NCBI GenBank assembly: GCA_041563475.1
Contig: JBFFMY010000012.1
Location: 1 to 54,387, forward strand
Length of the DNA: 54,387 nt
Origin: CAJXZP01 sp041563475
GTDB taxonomy: Bacteria > Bacteroidota > Bacteroidia > Flavobacteriales_G > Salibacteraceae
Direction: 5' to 3'
The notes under the pieces were generated by a model. That model saw nothing but the letters and a program-made list of their open reading frames with translations, did no database searches and had not been told where the DNA came from. Below, one piece after another: positions 9,789-18,286 of the stretch. The number at the start of each line of letters is the position of its first letter. Within the stretch, counting starts at the first letter, position 1. A program made the translations under genes and the position numbers.

Positions 9789-12700
9789 ATGTTCCAATAT
9801 AAGGAGGTAAATTCTAGACTTTTTATACTAATTACATTTTTGTTGTTTTCCATAGTAGGATTTGCACAAGATAAAAATGAAGAAGCCCTAGCTAAAACAG
9901 CTGACGACCTTTTTAAAACTGAAGAGTATAAACAGGCCAAGGATGTGTATTCTCAACTAATTTCTTTATATCCTAAAAATGAAAATTACAACTGCCGATT
10001 TGGGGCATGTATCATGTTTGCAGATAAGGATAAAGAATTTGGGTTAAAATTTTTAGAATATGCCGTAACCCAGCCAAATGTTGATGTAGAGGCATTTTAT
10101 TATATGGGTAGAGGATACCAGTATAATTACAAATTTGAGGATGCCATTGTATTTTATAAAAAATACTTAGCGAAGGTATCTCCTAGTGAAAAGAACCCAT
10201 TACCCGCAAAAGATGGCGTGCGGTATTGTGAGAATGGTCGGTATTTGATGAAGGATATCAAGGAGCCGAGTATACTGGGTAAATACAACGTTAATTCTTC
10301 CGACTTTTTATATTCCATCAAAATTAGTGGGATGGGAGGGAAAGTACTTAACGCTCCGAAAGATCTTCAATCGAGTATGGACAAGAAAATGGGTTATTTC
10401 CCGGTGATGTATGTCAATTCAAAAACGGATGAAGTCTACTTTTCTAGTTATGGATCTGATGGTCGCACGGGATTGGATATTTATATCGCACGTGTAAAAT
10501 CGGATGGTAATTTAGATAAAGCCGTAAAACTTTCCTCACAAATCAACACCCAATACGATGATGGCTTCCCTTTTATGAATGAAGATGAAACAGAGTTTTA
10601 TTTTGCTTCAAAAGGGCATAATAGTATGGGAGGGTATGATATTTTTAAATCAAATTATAATTCACTGAATAATACGTTTGGCCCTGCAGAAAATCTAGAT
10701 TATTCGATTAATACTACGGATAATGACTACATGTACGCTACAGTAAAGAAGGAGGGAATTGCTTTTTTTGCGAGTGATAGGAATAGTGAAAAAGGAAAAA
10801 CAACGGTTTTTAAAATAGATGCGGTGGTTAATTCCGTGAAAATGACTGTTTTGAATGGAGTTTTTAGTTCAAAAGCGACTAAATCGTGTAAAATAACCGT
10901 TGAGGATGTGGATAGAAAGGAAACGGTTGGAACGTATTCTACCAAAAAAACATCAGGTGAATATTCTATTCGTTTGCATGTTGGTGGTAATTATAAATTT
11001 TTAATAGAGCCTTTTGGAGTGAATGTAGCTTACCAAGGAAGTGTTAAAATCCCAGTAGATGCCGAATCAAACTTACAACAGGAAATAGAAATTATTTCCG
11101 TTAACGATGTTGAGAAACTTGTAATACGAAATATGTTTGGGGAGAATGCGTATGATCCAAATGTTAACCTAGCCCAAACTCCAACAGATGTTCCAGAAGA
11201 AGTTCCAGTAGCGCACGTTGCGGAAATTGATATGGAAATTGAAAGTAAGAAACTTGAAATCCAAGAATATATAGGTGAAACCAAGAAAAATGCAAATATT
11301 AGTTACGCTATAGCGAACGAAAAAAGAGAACTTGCTCAAAAGGATTTGGCTATGGCTTCTCAATTGGAGTCTAGTTTCTCTTTAAATGATAACTCTCCTG
11401 AATCGAAACAGAAAAAGGAAGAGCTAAGCCAGTTGATGCAAGATGCAATGCGTCATTCAAATGAAGCAGATGCAGCCTTTTCTCTTGGGGAGCAATTAGA
11501 TGCCCTTGTTACCGATTCGGAAAAGAAGTTGAATAAATACGAAGCCTATTCCTCAAAAATTACTGCGGCAGAAAAATTGGAAGACGGAGAGAAAATGAAA
11601 GACGTTTATGCAACTTATACGGAGGATGAGGATTTATTTGTAAAGCAAGATGTCGATGGTTTTCTAGCGAATTCAATAGAGGAGGAAGAAAGAATAGCAA
11701 ATTCGTATATTAAAAAAGCACAACAGGTTGGTGAGAAACAAGTGGCGATTAAAGCGGAGATCTCAAGAGCCAAAGTGAGTCAGAATTCAACGAAAGACCT
11801 AGATGAAAAAGACACAATTCAAGCTCAAATTAGTGAATTAGAGGATGATTATGTACCTCTAGAAGTAGAAAAGTCGAAATATTTTAAGTTAGCGGAATCT
11901 CACTCTAAAGCCGCCCAAAAATTTAAAGATGAATTGGCTACCGTTTCAAGTTATAAGGAAAAGGGACTTCAAAATGATGCTGAGGTTATAGAAGTATCAC
12001 CGGAGCAGAAAAAAGCATTAATAGCTTCTATTTCGGCTACTTCTAATGATATCGCTGCATTAATTGAAAGTACTTCGGATGAACTTAAAGTAGATAAACC
12101 TACAGGAGCCAAGGCGGATCTATGGGGAAATGATGATATTGCAGACAATACTTCATCCACATCGCAAATTGAAAATGAACCAGTAAACAACACAGATAGT
12201 CAAAATGGTAAGGAAGTCATTGGAGGAAATGAAGTGACTAATTCTAATGAAAACAATCCAAATAATGTTGAAAACACTAAAGCTACCGAAAGCCAAAATT
12301 CTACAACCGAAAATGGTAACCTAGCTTCGGATCCTGTAAATGAGGAAAACAACTCCGCTAGTACTGATCCAACTACTGCGGAAAATACTTCAAGTTCGGA
12401 TTCTAAATATTTCCCCTATACAAAAGAATACGAACAGCCTGTGGAGGATGTTTCTCTAATAAATGGAGAAAGGATTCCATTAGATATCACATCTAATACC
12501 GGCAAAAAGCAATTTACAAGAGAAGAGCTTGAATTAGAAAATGTAAACTTAAAACCTGCACCATATCAGAGTCAATTTCAGAATGATTTTGTAGAAAATA
12601 ATGCGTTACAAGACCCAAAAGAAAAATCGTTGCAACTGCAACGGATAAACTACAACTGGTTAGTTTCTATTGAAAAGGAAATTGCTGTACTGTCTTATGC

Positions 12701-15320
12701 GAAAGAAAATAGTTCGAGTCCTGAGTATGCGGACATGCTGCAGTCTAAAATCACGACCTTAGAAACTCAAGCGAAACAGAAAAGAAATTTATTGGCTTTA
12801 AACTCTAAAATAATTAAACAATTAGAAAAAGGTAAAACTGTTGCTGTAGTGGAGGGAAACCGAAATAATGAACCGACATCAACCGTAAATGAAAACCAAA
12901 ATAATTCTGCAGAAATAGAGCAAGATAATACTACTCAACCTCAAGAGAATGAACCTTTCGTTCAAGGAAATAATGATGCTGAAAAGGTAGATAATTCGAT
13001 TCCTGTAGAGCAAATTGCGAACACGAACGCCAATACCCTTTCTAACGAGAATACAGCTTTTAACAATGAAACGAATAAACCTATTAAAATAAATAAACCT
13101 GTTACCGTTTCTGTTCCAAAGCAAAAACCAGGTCAAGTCATTGTTTCCAAAATTGAAACGGAGAAAAAAGTTCAGTCGCAGGTTGTACAAAATGAATCCG
13201 GGGCTTTAAATGATTTAGAACAAGAACTTAGTACGACCAAAAAGAAAAAAGATAGAGCAGCAAAAGAGGAAGAAATAAAAGCTCAATCTGCCCTTGTTGA
13301 ATTGGAAAAGGAGAAGTTAAAACTGACGGATCAAAAGCTTGCGGATATATCTAATACCCTTGACATATTGGTTGAAGATCCGCTGAGTACACGTCCTTCG
13401 GACAGTAAATATGAATTAGCCCAAAAATACAATACTGAAAAAAAGACTTTGGGTTCTCAATTGAGTGATTTGGAAACGGTGTATTCAACTACCAAGAAAA
13501 AGAAACAAAAACGTGTTATTGCAGCCGAAATTCAGGAAGTAAAAAACCAGCTAGAATATAAAAATATGCAGTCTGAAATGGCTTTAGAATCAGCAAGAGA
13601 GATTGAGGAAGTGGAGGTTTTGGTGCTTAAAAGAGTAACAGATTATGGATCTGAGGTAATGGTGGAATTGCCAGAAGTTCAGATGGAGTTAACCCCAGAA
13701 GAAGTGGAAGAGACCAAACAGTTGGAAGCGTATAAAGAATACGAATCGGAACTTGTCAATTTTGATACAAGAATTGAGAATGCGGATGTTTTGTATCAGG
13801 AAGCCGCTGAAAAGAAAAAAGCTGTGGATCGTATAGGCCAAAAGCTTAGAGAATTAGTGGTGGAGGTTTCTAAATTACCAGAAGATGAACAAGCCCCAGT
13901 AATGGTTCAAATTAAAGAACTGCAAGAAGAACGTGCAAGAGTAATTATGGAAGCAGAGGTGATTTATGAGCAAGCAAAAAACACTACGAATGACGCCTTT
14001 TATGGTTTAAATGAGGCGAATGCAGCTCTGCTAAAAAATAACAATGCAGAAGATAGAACGAGAATTATCGCATTAATTAATGGTAATTTATCCGCTCCTC
14101 GAAATACAGATATTGTGGATGCCGAATTGAATCCGAATGAAACAGAGGATACTAGACCTAAGGAAAATAGAGGAGTTGTAAGAATTGACGATATCCCTGA
14201 GGTTCTGAATGCAGATATTTTTGAGTTATCAAACCAAACCTATTATACGCGAAACAATCCAATACCTAAAGATGTGAAATTACCTAAAGGAGTAGTTTTA
14301 AAGGTACAAGTAGGAGCGTTTAGAAATGCTATATCACCAGAAGTATTTAAAGGATTTGCTCCTATAGTGGCTGAAGATGCGGGTAATGGATTAACCCGTT
14401 ATACTGCTGGGTTATTTAGAGATTTTACAAGTGCAGAAAATGCAAAAACGAGCATTCGTTCCAAAGGGTATAGTGATGCTTTTATAGTCGCTTATTTGGA
14501 TGGAAAGCGAATAACTATTGCAGATGCACGAAGACTAATTGGTGGGGAGATTACAGCCAGTGAAATAGGTTCTACCAATTTTCAAGCACCTCCTTCTACG
14601 GATGTGAAAATTAATGTCAACACCGTTTCATCGAATCCAACTTCTAGATTAGGTGCTCCTGTTGGTGTGGAAAGAGTTCAGAGTAGAGGAGATTTATTCT
14701 TTACGGTGCAAGTCGGGGTGTATAATTCTTCCATTAATCCTTCCTCCGTATTTAACATTTCTCCATTAAATTCTGATGCGTTAGACAATGGGTTAGTACG
14801 CTATTCATCAGGGGTATACGGGAGCGTGACCGAAGCAATAAACGCTAGAAATAAAATAGTTCAATTAGGCATTTCAGATGCTTTTGTTACGGCATACTAT
14901 AATGGTAGAAGAGTTTCTGTAGCCGAAGCTAAAAATCAGGCCGTTCAAAACGGAGGTGAGGTAGTTAATACGGTTGGAAATTCTGAAGTTATTTCTGAAG
15001 GGACCACTACACCGCAAGTTCGGGTTACGAATACAAACAAATTTGATGTAAATACCAAAACAAATTCCAATGCTCCAGGAGAAAGAGAAGCTGGAAAGGA
15101 TTATTATTTTGTTCAAATAGGACCATATACAAGTGCGATACCAATGAATGAGGCCCGAGTAATTTTAGGATTAAGTTATTTAGGTGTGCTTGTTGTCAAA
15201 AATAATGGGACTACATTGTATAAAATTGGTAATTTTACAGATGTTTCAGAAGCGAACGAGCTAATGAACGATTTAAAAACAAAAGGTTTAACAAACCCGG
15301 AAGTAGTTAAGAGTGAATAG
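9789..15320 (+). CDS. PorE-like exported protein: TPR, PD40 propeller, CRD-like domain, long coiled coils, three SPOR-type repeats
   Basis: An 1843-aa protein starting at ATG 9789, with signal peptide MFQYKEVNSRLFILITFLLF ending near GFA-Q. Order of parts: TPR-like helices (residues 30-150); WD40/PD40 beta-propeller (about 200-340, FYFASKGHNSMGGYDIF and similar blades); a beta-sandwich resembling a carboxypeptidase regulatory domain (350-440); coiled coils rich in E/K/A (475-765); an Asn/Ser/Thr/Glu-rich linker (775-880); more coiled coils broken by another Asn-rich linker (950-1430); then three SPOR-like repeats beginning VQVGAFRNAISP (about 1502), VQVGVYNSSINP (about 1638) and VQIGPYTSAIPM (about 1772). 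PorE of the T9SS has TPR, propeller, CRD and OmpA-like domains. Here SPOR repeats, which bind denuded peptidoglycan, occupy the OmpA position. The stop overlaps the clpS start by 8 bp. Confidence 0.85.
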   Translation: MFQYKEVNSRLFILITFLLFSIVGFAQDKNEEALAKTADDLFKTEEYKQAKDVYSQLISLYPKNENYNCRFGACIMFADKDKEFGLKFLEYAVTQPNVDVEAFYYMGRGYQYNYKFEDAIVFYKKYLAKVSPSEKNPLPAKDGVRYCENGRYLMKDIKEPSILGKYNVNSSDFLYSIKISGMGGKVLNAPKDLQSSMDKKMGYFPVMYVNSKTDEVYFSSYGSDGRTGLDIYIARVKSDGNLDKAVKLSSQINTQYDDGFPFMNEDETEFYFASKGHNSMGGYDIFKSNYNSLNNTFGPAENLDYSINTTDNDYMYATVKKEGIAFFASDRNSEKGKTTVFKIDAVVNSVKMTVLNGVFSSKATKSCKITVEDVDRKETVGTYSTKKTSGEYSIRLHVGGNYKFLIEPFGVNVAYQGSVKIPVDAESNLQQEIEIISVNDVEKLVIRNMFGENAYDPNVNLAQTPTDVPEEVPVAHVAEIDMEIESKKLEIQEYIGETKKNANISYAIANEKRELAQKDLAMASQLESSFSLNDNSPESKQKKEELSQLMQDAMRHSNEADAAFSLGEQLDALVTDSEKKLNKYEAYSSKITAAEKLEDGEKMKDVYATYTEDEDLFVKQDVDGFLANSIEEEERIANSYIKKAQQVGEKQVAIKAEISRAKVSQNSTKDLDEKDTIQAQISELEDDYVPLEVEKSKYFKLAESHSKAAQKFKDELATVSSYKEKGLQNDAEVIEVSPEQKKALIASISATSNDIAALIESTSDELKVDKPTGAKADLWGNDDIADNTSSTSQIENEPVNNTDSQNGKEVIGGNEVTNSNENNPNNVENTKATESQNSTTENGNLASDPVNEENNSASTDPTTAENTSSSDSKYFPYTKEYEQPVEDVSLINGERIPLDITSNTGKKQFTREELELENVNLKPAPYQSQFQNDFVENNALQDPKEKSLQLQRINYNWLVSIEKEIAVLSYAKENSSSPEYADMLQSKITTLETQAKQKRNLLALNSKIIKQLEKGKTVAVVEGNRNNEPTSTVNENQNNSAEIEQDNTTQPQENEPFVQGNNDAEKVDNSIPVEQIANTNANTLSNENTAFNNETNKPIKINKPVTVSVPKQKPGQVIVSKIETEKKVQSQVVQNESGALNDLEQELSTTKKKKDRAAKEEEIKAQSALVELEKEKLKLTDQKLADISNTLDILVEDPLSTRPSDSKYELAQKYNTEKKTLGSQLSDLETVYSTTKKKKQKRVIAAEIQEVKNQLEYKNMQSEMALESAREIEEVEVLVLKRVTDYGSEVMVELPEVQMELTPEEVEETKQLEAYKEYESELVNFDTRIENADVLYQEAAEKKKAVDRIGQKLRELVVEVSKLPEDEQAPVMVQIKELQEERARVIMEAEVIYEQAKNTTNDAFYGLNEANAALLKNNNAEDRTRIIALINGNLSAPRNTDIVDAELNPNETEDTRPKENRGVVRIDDIPEVLNADIFELSNQTYYTRNNPIPKDVKLPKGVVLKVQVGAFRNAISPEVFKGFAPIVAEDAGNGLTRYTAGLFRDFTSAENAKTSIRSKGYSDAFIVAYLDGKRITIADARRLIGGEITASEIGSTNFQAPPSTDVKINVNTVSSNPTSRLGAPVGVERVQSRGDLFFTVQVGVYNSSINPSSVFNISPLNSDALDNGLVRYSSGVYGSVTEAINARNKIVQLGISDAFVTAYYNGRRVSVAEAKNQAVQNGGEVVNTVGNSEVISEGTTTPQVRVTNTNKFDVNTKTNSNAPGEREAGKDYYFVQIGPYTSAIPMNEARVILGLSYLGVLVVKNNGTTLYKIGNFTDVSEANELMNDLKTKGLTNPEVVKSE

Positions 15321-15627
15321 TATTAAATACATATTACGTAATATAACTTTTGGAAGTGGAAATCCTCGTGAACAGCAGGAATCGGAAACGGAATTGTTGG
15401 CCAATGATGGTCATGCCCTAATTTTATATAACGATGATTACAACACTTTTGATCACGTTATTAATTGTTTAACTGAAATATGTGATCACGATCTTATTCA
15501 AGCAGAACAATGCGCGTTTATTGTACATTTTAATGGCAAATGCGATGTTATGCATGGAGATAGAGAGAAATTGGATACATGTTGTAAGTTACTGCAGTTA
15601 AAAGGCTTAAGTGCCGTTGTTGAATAA
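15313..15627 (+). CDS. clpS: ATP-dependent Clp protease adaptor ClpS
   Basis: Adaptor that binds N-degron substrates and delivers them to ClpAP/ClpCP. The 104-aa protein has a variable N-terminal tail (residues 1-30) and the ClpS core: LILYNDDYNTFDHVINCL (the NDDxxT hallmark) and AEQCAFIVHFNGKCDV (conserved His near residue 76). No ATG is available near the right place; translation must start at GTG 15313, which overlaps the preceding stop by 8 bp and implies translational coupling to the PorE-like gene. A prmA-clpS neighbourhood is common in Bacteroidota, but here two huge genes separate them. Confidence 0.93.
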   Translation: MNSIKYILRNITFGSGNPREQQESETELLANDGHALILYNDDYNTFDHVINCLTEICDHDLIQAEQCAFIVHFNGKCDVMHGDREKLDTCCKLLQLKGLSAVVE

Positions 15628-15636
15628 AGTTCAATT

Positions 15637-16431
15637 ATGAAAAGAATTCTACCTGTTTTATTGATCCTGTTTATTTCAGGGTGTGCGAGGGTGCCTATTA
15701 CGCATCGCAAACAGGTTAACCTTGTTTCCGAATACCAGTTAATGCAATCCAGTAATGTAGCTTATGAAACCTTTTTAAGTGAAAATAGTATTGTAAGCCC
15801 ATACGACAGCAGGTCATTAATGGTAAAGAAGGTTGGAAATAACCTAGCAGAGGCTTGTCAAAAGTTTTTAGCTGATTATGGAGATAGCGAGAGAATGGCG
15901 GGCTACCAATGGGAATTCAATTTGGTGGAAAGTACAGAAGTGAATGCATGGTGTATGCCTGGCGGCAAGGTTGTGGTATATACAGGTATTTTAGATTTGA
16001 CTGCTGATGAGGCTGGATTAGCAACTGTTTTGGGGCATGAAATAGCCCACGCAATTGCGCGTCACGGGAATGAACGGGTAAGTCAACAAATATTAGCTGA
16101 AGCAGGAGGTAGTACTATTCAAGCGGTGCTAGCTTCTACAAGTTTCAGTCCTGATATGCTAGATAATTTAGTTTTAAATGCCTATTCACTAGGCTCAAGT
16201 GTAGGTTTGTTAAAGTTTTCAAGGAATCAAGAATCTGAAGCGGATAAAATGGGTTTAGTTTTTATGGAATATGCAGGTTACGATTCCTATGCGGCTATTG
16301 ATTTTTGGAAACGAATGGCTGCAAGTTCAGCAGTTGGCGTTCCAGAATTGTTAAGTACCCATCCTGCGGATGAAAAAAGAATAATGGAAATAGAATCGTT
16401 TATTCCAGTTGCAAAATCTTATGTAAAATAA
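15637..16431 (+). CDS. M48-family zinc metalloprotease, lipoprotein
   Basis: A 264-aa protein with lipoprotein signal MKRILPVLLILFISGCARVP (lipobox cysteine at residue 16). The zinc site is HEIAH in LGHEIAHAIARHGNERVS near residue 132, and the third ligand is the glutamate in SRNQESEADKMGL near 197 (read as FSRNQESEADKMG). This is the periplasmic BepA/LoiP type, which takes part in outer-membrane protein quality control in other bacteria; its substrate here is unknown. It begins 9 bp after clpS and ends one base before the nfeD-like gene, so clpS, this gene, nfeD and floA form one operon. Confidence 0.93.
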   Translation: MKRILPVLLILFISGCARVPITHRKQVNLVSEYQLMQSSNVAYETFLSENSIVSPYDSRSLMVKKVGNNLAEACQKFLADYGDSERMAGYQWEFNLVESTEVNAWCMPGGKVVVYTGILDLTADEAGLATVLGHEIAHAIARHGNERVSQQILAEAGGSTIQAVLASTSFSPDMLDNLVLNAYSLGSSVGLLKFSRNQESEADKMGLVFMEYAGYDSYAAIDFWKRMAASSAVGVPELLSTHPADEKRIMEIESFIPVAKSYVK

Positions 16432-16432
16432 T

Positions 16433-16903
16433 ATGGATATTTGGGTAGCTATCACATTGGTGATTTTTGGTTTGCTTTTTCTAGTATTAGAAGTATTCGT
16501 ATTTCCGGGTGTAGGCATTTCGGGAATTGTTGGTGTTTTAGCATTAGGAGCAGGGGTTATTATAGCCTTTAAAATAGATACATTGTTAGGGGTAATAACA
16601 TTATTTGGTGCTTTGATAGGCGCCTCTATTATGGTTTGGCTATCCATAAAATACCATGCATTTTCAAAAATGTTTTTATCGAAAAGCATTGATAGTAAAG
16701 TAGATGTAAATCACGCTACTGAATTGAAAGTTGGAGAGGTAGGAATTAGCATTTCCAGACTAGCGCCAATGGGCAAAGCACGTTTTAATAACATGTATTC
16801 AGAAGTTTCATCATGGACCGGATTTATTGATCAAAACGTTCCAATTGAAATAGTTAAAATAAATGATAATACAATTTTTGTTTCACCTTTAAATTCAAAA
16901 TAA
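16433..16903 (+). CDS. NfeD-like membrane protein
   Basis: A 156-aa protein with closely spaced hydrophobic segments over residues 1-80 (ITLVIFGLLFLVLEVFVFPG, then ISGIVGVLALGAGVIIAF and ITLFGALIGASIMVWL). A C-terminal OB-fold domain follows (VGEVGISISRLAPMGKARFNN, about residues 95-156), matching the short NfeD family. NfeD proteins are nearly always encoded next to a flotillin/SPFH partner, and here floA begins directly after its stop codon. No ClpP-like protease domain is present. Confidence 0.9.
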   Translation: MDIWVAITLVIFGLLFLVLEVFVFPGVGISGIVGVLALGAGVIIAFKIDTLLGVITLFGALIGASIMVWLSIKYHAFSKMFLSKSIDSKVDVNHATELKVGEVGISISRLAPMGKARFNNMYSEVSSWTGFIDQNVPIEIVKINDNTIFVSPLNSK

Positions 16904-17911
16904 ATGCAATTCACACTTTTGTTATTAAGCATCAATACCGTAATGGTTTTAGGGTTGGTGTTCGGAATTTTACTTTTAGTAATGTTCCTTTATTACGTGC
17001 CACTAGGACTGTGGTTTCAAGCGTATGTAACCAACGTTAAAATTTCAATCTTACAATTATTCTTTATGAGAATACGAAAGGTTCCACCAGGTATTATTGT
17101 TGCGGGAATGATAGAAGGTACAAAAGCTGGTGTAGAGTTAAATGCCGATGCAATGGAGGCGCATTATTTAGCGGGTGGAGATGTAATCCGTGTGGTTCAT
17201 GCGTTGGTATCTGCTTCTAAAGCAAATATTGAATTAACTTTTGAAATGGCTACGGCTATTGACTTGGCAGGTAGAGATGTATTTGCCGCAGTGCAAATGT
17301 CGGTTAACCCGAAAGTTATTGAAACACCACGTGTAGCAGCAGTTGCGAAAGATGGTATTCAATTAATTGCCATAGCGCGTGTTACGGTAAGAGCAAACAT
17401 CAAGCAATTGGTTGGTGGTGCCGGTGAAGATACTATTTTGGCTAGGGTAGGAGAAGGAGTGGTTTCTTCTATTGGTTCTGCCGCTTCGCATAAACAAGTT
17501 TTGGAAAATCCAGATATGATTTCTAAAACGGTGCTGAGCAAAGGATTAGATAGTGGAACTGCGTTTACCATTCTTTCTATTGATATTGCCGATGTAGATA
17601 TAGGTAAAAATATTGGTGCGGTATTACAAACTGATCAAGCAGAAGCTGATAAAAACATTGCGCAAGCAAAAGCAGAAGAGCGTAGAGCGATGGCTATTGC
17701 CGTTGAGCAAGAAATGAAAGCGAAAGCGCAAGAAGCACGTGCAAAAGTGATTGAAGCCGAAGCAGAAGTTCCTTTAGCTATGGCAGAAGCATTTAGATCC
17801 GGAAACTTGGGAATTATGGATTACTATAAAATGCAAAACATTCAGGCCGATACCGGTATGAGAGACAGCATTGGTAAACCAAAAGGCGGAGAACAAAAAC
17901 CGAAGAAATAA
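16904..17911 (+). CDS. floA: Flotillin-like protein FloA
   Basis: A 335-aa scaffold protein of membrane microdomains, with an N-terminal membrane hairpin (residues 5-35, VLGLVFGILLLVMFLYYVPLG). It is followed by the SPFH/UPF0365 core (IRKVPPGIIVAGMIEGTKAG, then VAAVAKDGIQLIAIARVTVR near 145) and a C-terminal Ala/Glu-rich coiled coil (AEADKNIAQAKAEERRAMAI near 245). The C-terminus is Lys/Gly-rich. It directly abuts the NfeD gene and ends the operon, with a terminator about 20 bp downstream. Confidence 0.95.
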   Translation: MQFTLLLLSINTVMVLGLVFGILLLVMFLYYVPLGLWFQAYVTNVKISILQLFFMRIRKVPPGIIVAGMIEGTKAGVELNADAMEAHYLAGGDVIRVVHALVSASKANIELTFEMATAIDLAGRDVFAAVQMSVNPKVIETPRVAAVAKDGIQLIAIARVTVRANIKQLVGGAGEDTILARVGEGVVSSIGSAASHKQVLENPDMISKTVLSKGLDSGTAFTILSIDIADVDIGKNIGAVLQTDQAEADKNIAQAKAEERRAMAIAVEQEMKAKAQEARAKVIEAEAEVPLAMAEAFRSGNLGIMDYYKMQNIQADTGMRDSIGKPKGGEQKPKK

Positions 17912-17931
17912 GGTTTAGTCTTATGATAAAT

Positions 17932-17963
17932 GAAAAAACCTCTGAGTATTCAGGGGCTTTTTT
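17932..17963 (+). terminator. Rho-independent terminator after floA
   Basis: Stem CCTCTGA / TCAGGGG (17939-17945 with 17950-17956, one G-U pair) with a GTAT loop, flanked by six A before and six T after, which extend the helix. It ends the clpS-M48-nfeD-floA transcript. Confidence 0.85.
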
Positions 17964-18286
17964 ATGGGTAATGTTTTGTCCCCGTGAGTAGCCGCAGTAA
18001 AACGGAGTTTGTAAAAAGAAGCGTATTCTAAGACTTCTGTTTTCAATACAATTTGCACCAAATCGGTCTAGCTGACAGCCTAGTTTTAATTTTCTGCTTT
18101 TTCCTGTCGGAGAAAGGAACAGAGAAGAGCTTCGCACGAATTAACGGTAAATTAAGCGTAATTGCCTGATTTATTTGGGTTGGAAGAGCGAAGGAATATA
18201 TCAGAAAGAAAAAAATTCATTTTTCTATTTCGCTAAGCCACATATCCCTTGATTTCGTAACGCTAAATCAAAATAGGGAAAAAAAC
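17964..18286. other. Intergenic region between convergent floA and rlmD
   Basis: About 320 bp without a convincing gene. A minus-strand frame of 107 codons crosses it, but its composition is unlike a real protein and it overlaps the floA 3' end and terminator. Near the rlmD end lies an interrupted inverted repeat: CCCT plus TGATTT at 18246-18255 pairs with AAATCA plus AGGG at 18265-18278. It has no T-run on the minus strand, so it is at best a weak terminator for rlmD. Nothing else was recognised. Confidence 0.4.

Noticed and set aside
15498..15710. 70-codon minus-strand frame opposite clpS and the M48 lipoprotein
   Set aside because: Fully antisense to two well-supported genes; a composition shadow.
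17814..18137. 107-codon minus-strand frame between floA and rlmD
   Set aside because: It overlaps the floA 3' end and its terminator, has low-complexity Ser/Arg-rich content with no start context, and matches nothing recognisable.
18246..18278. Interrupted inverted repeat as the rlmD terminator
   Set aside because: No T-run follows on the minus strand and the helix has an unpaired bulge; left as a note in the intergenic entry.
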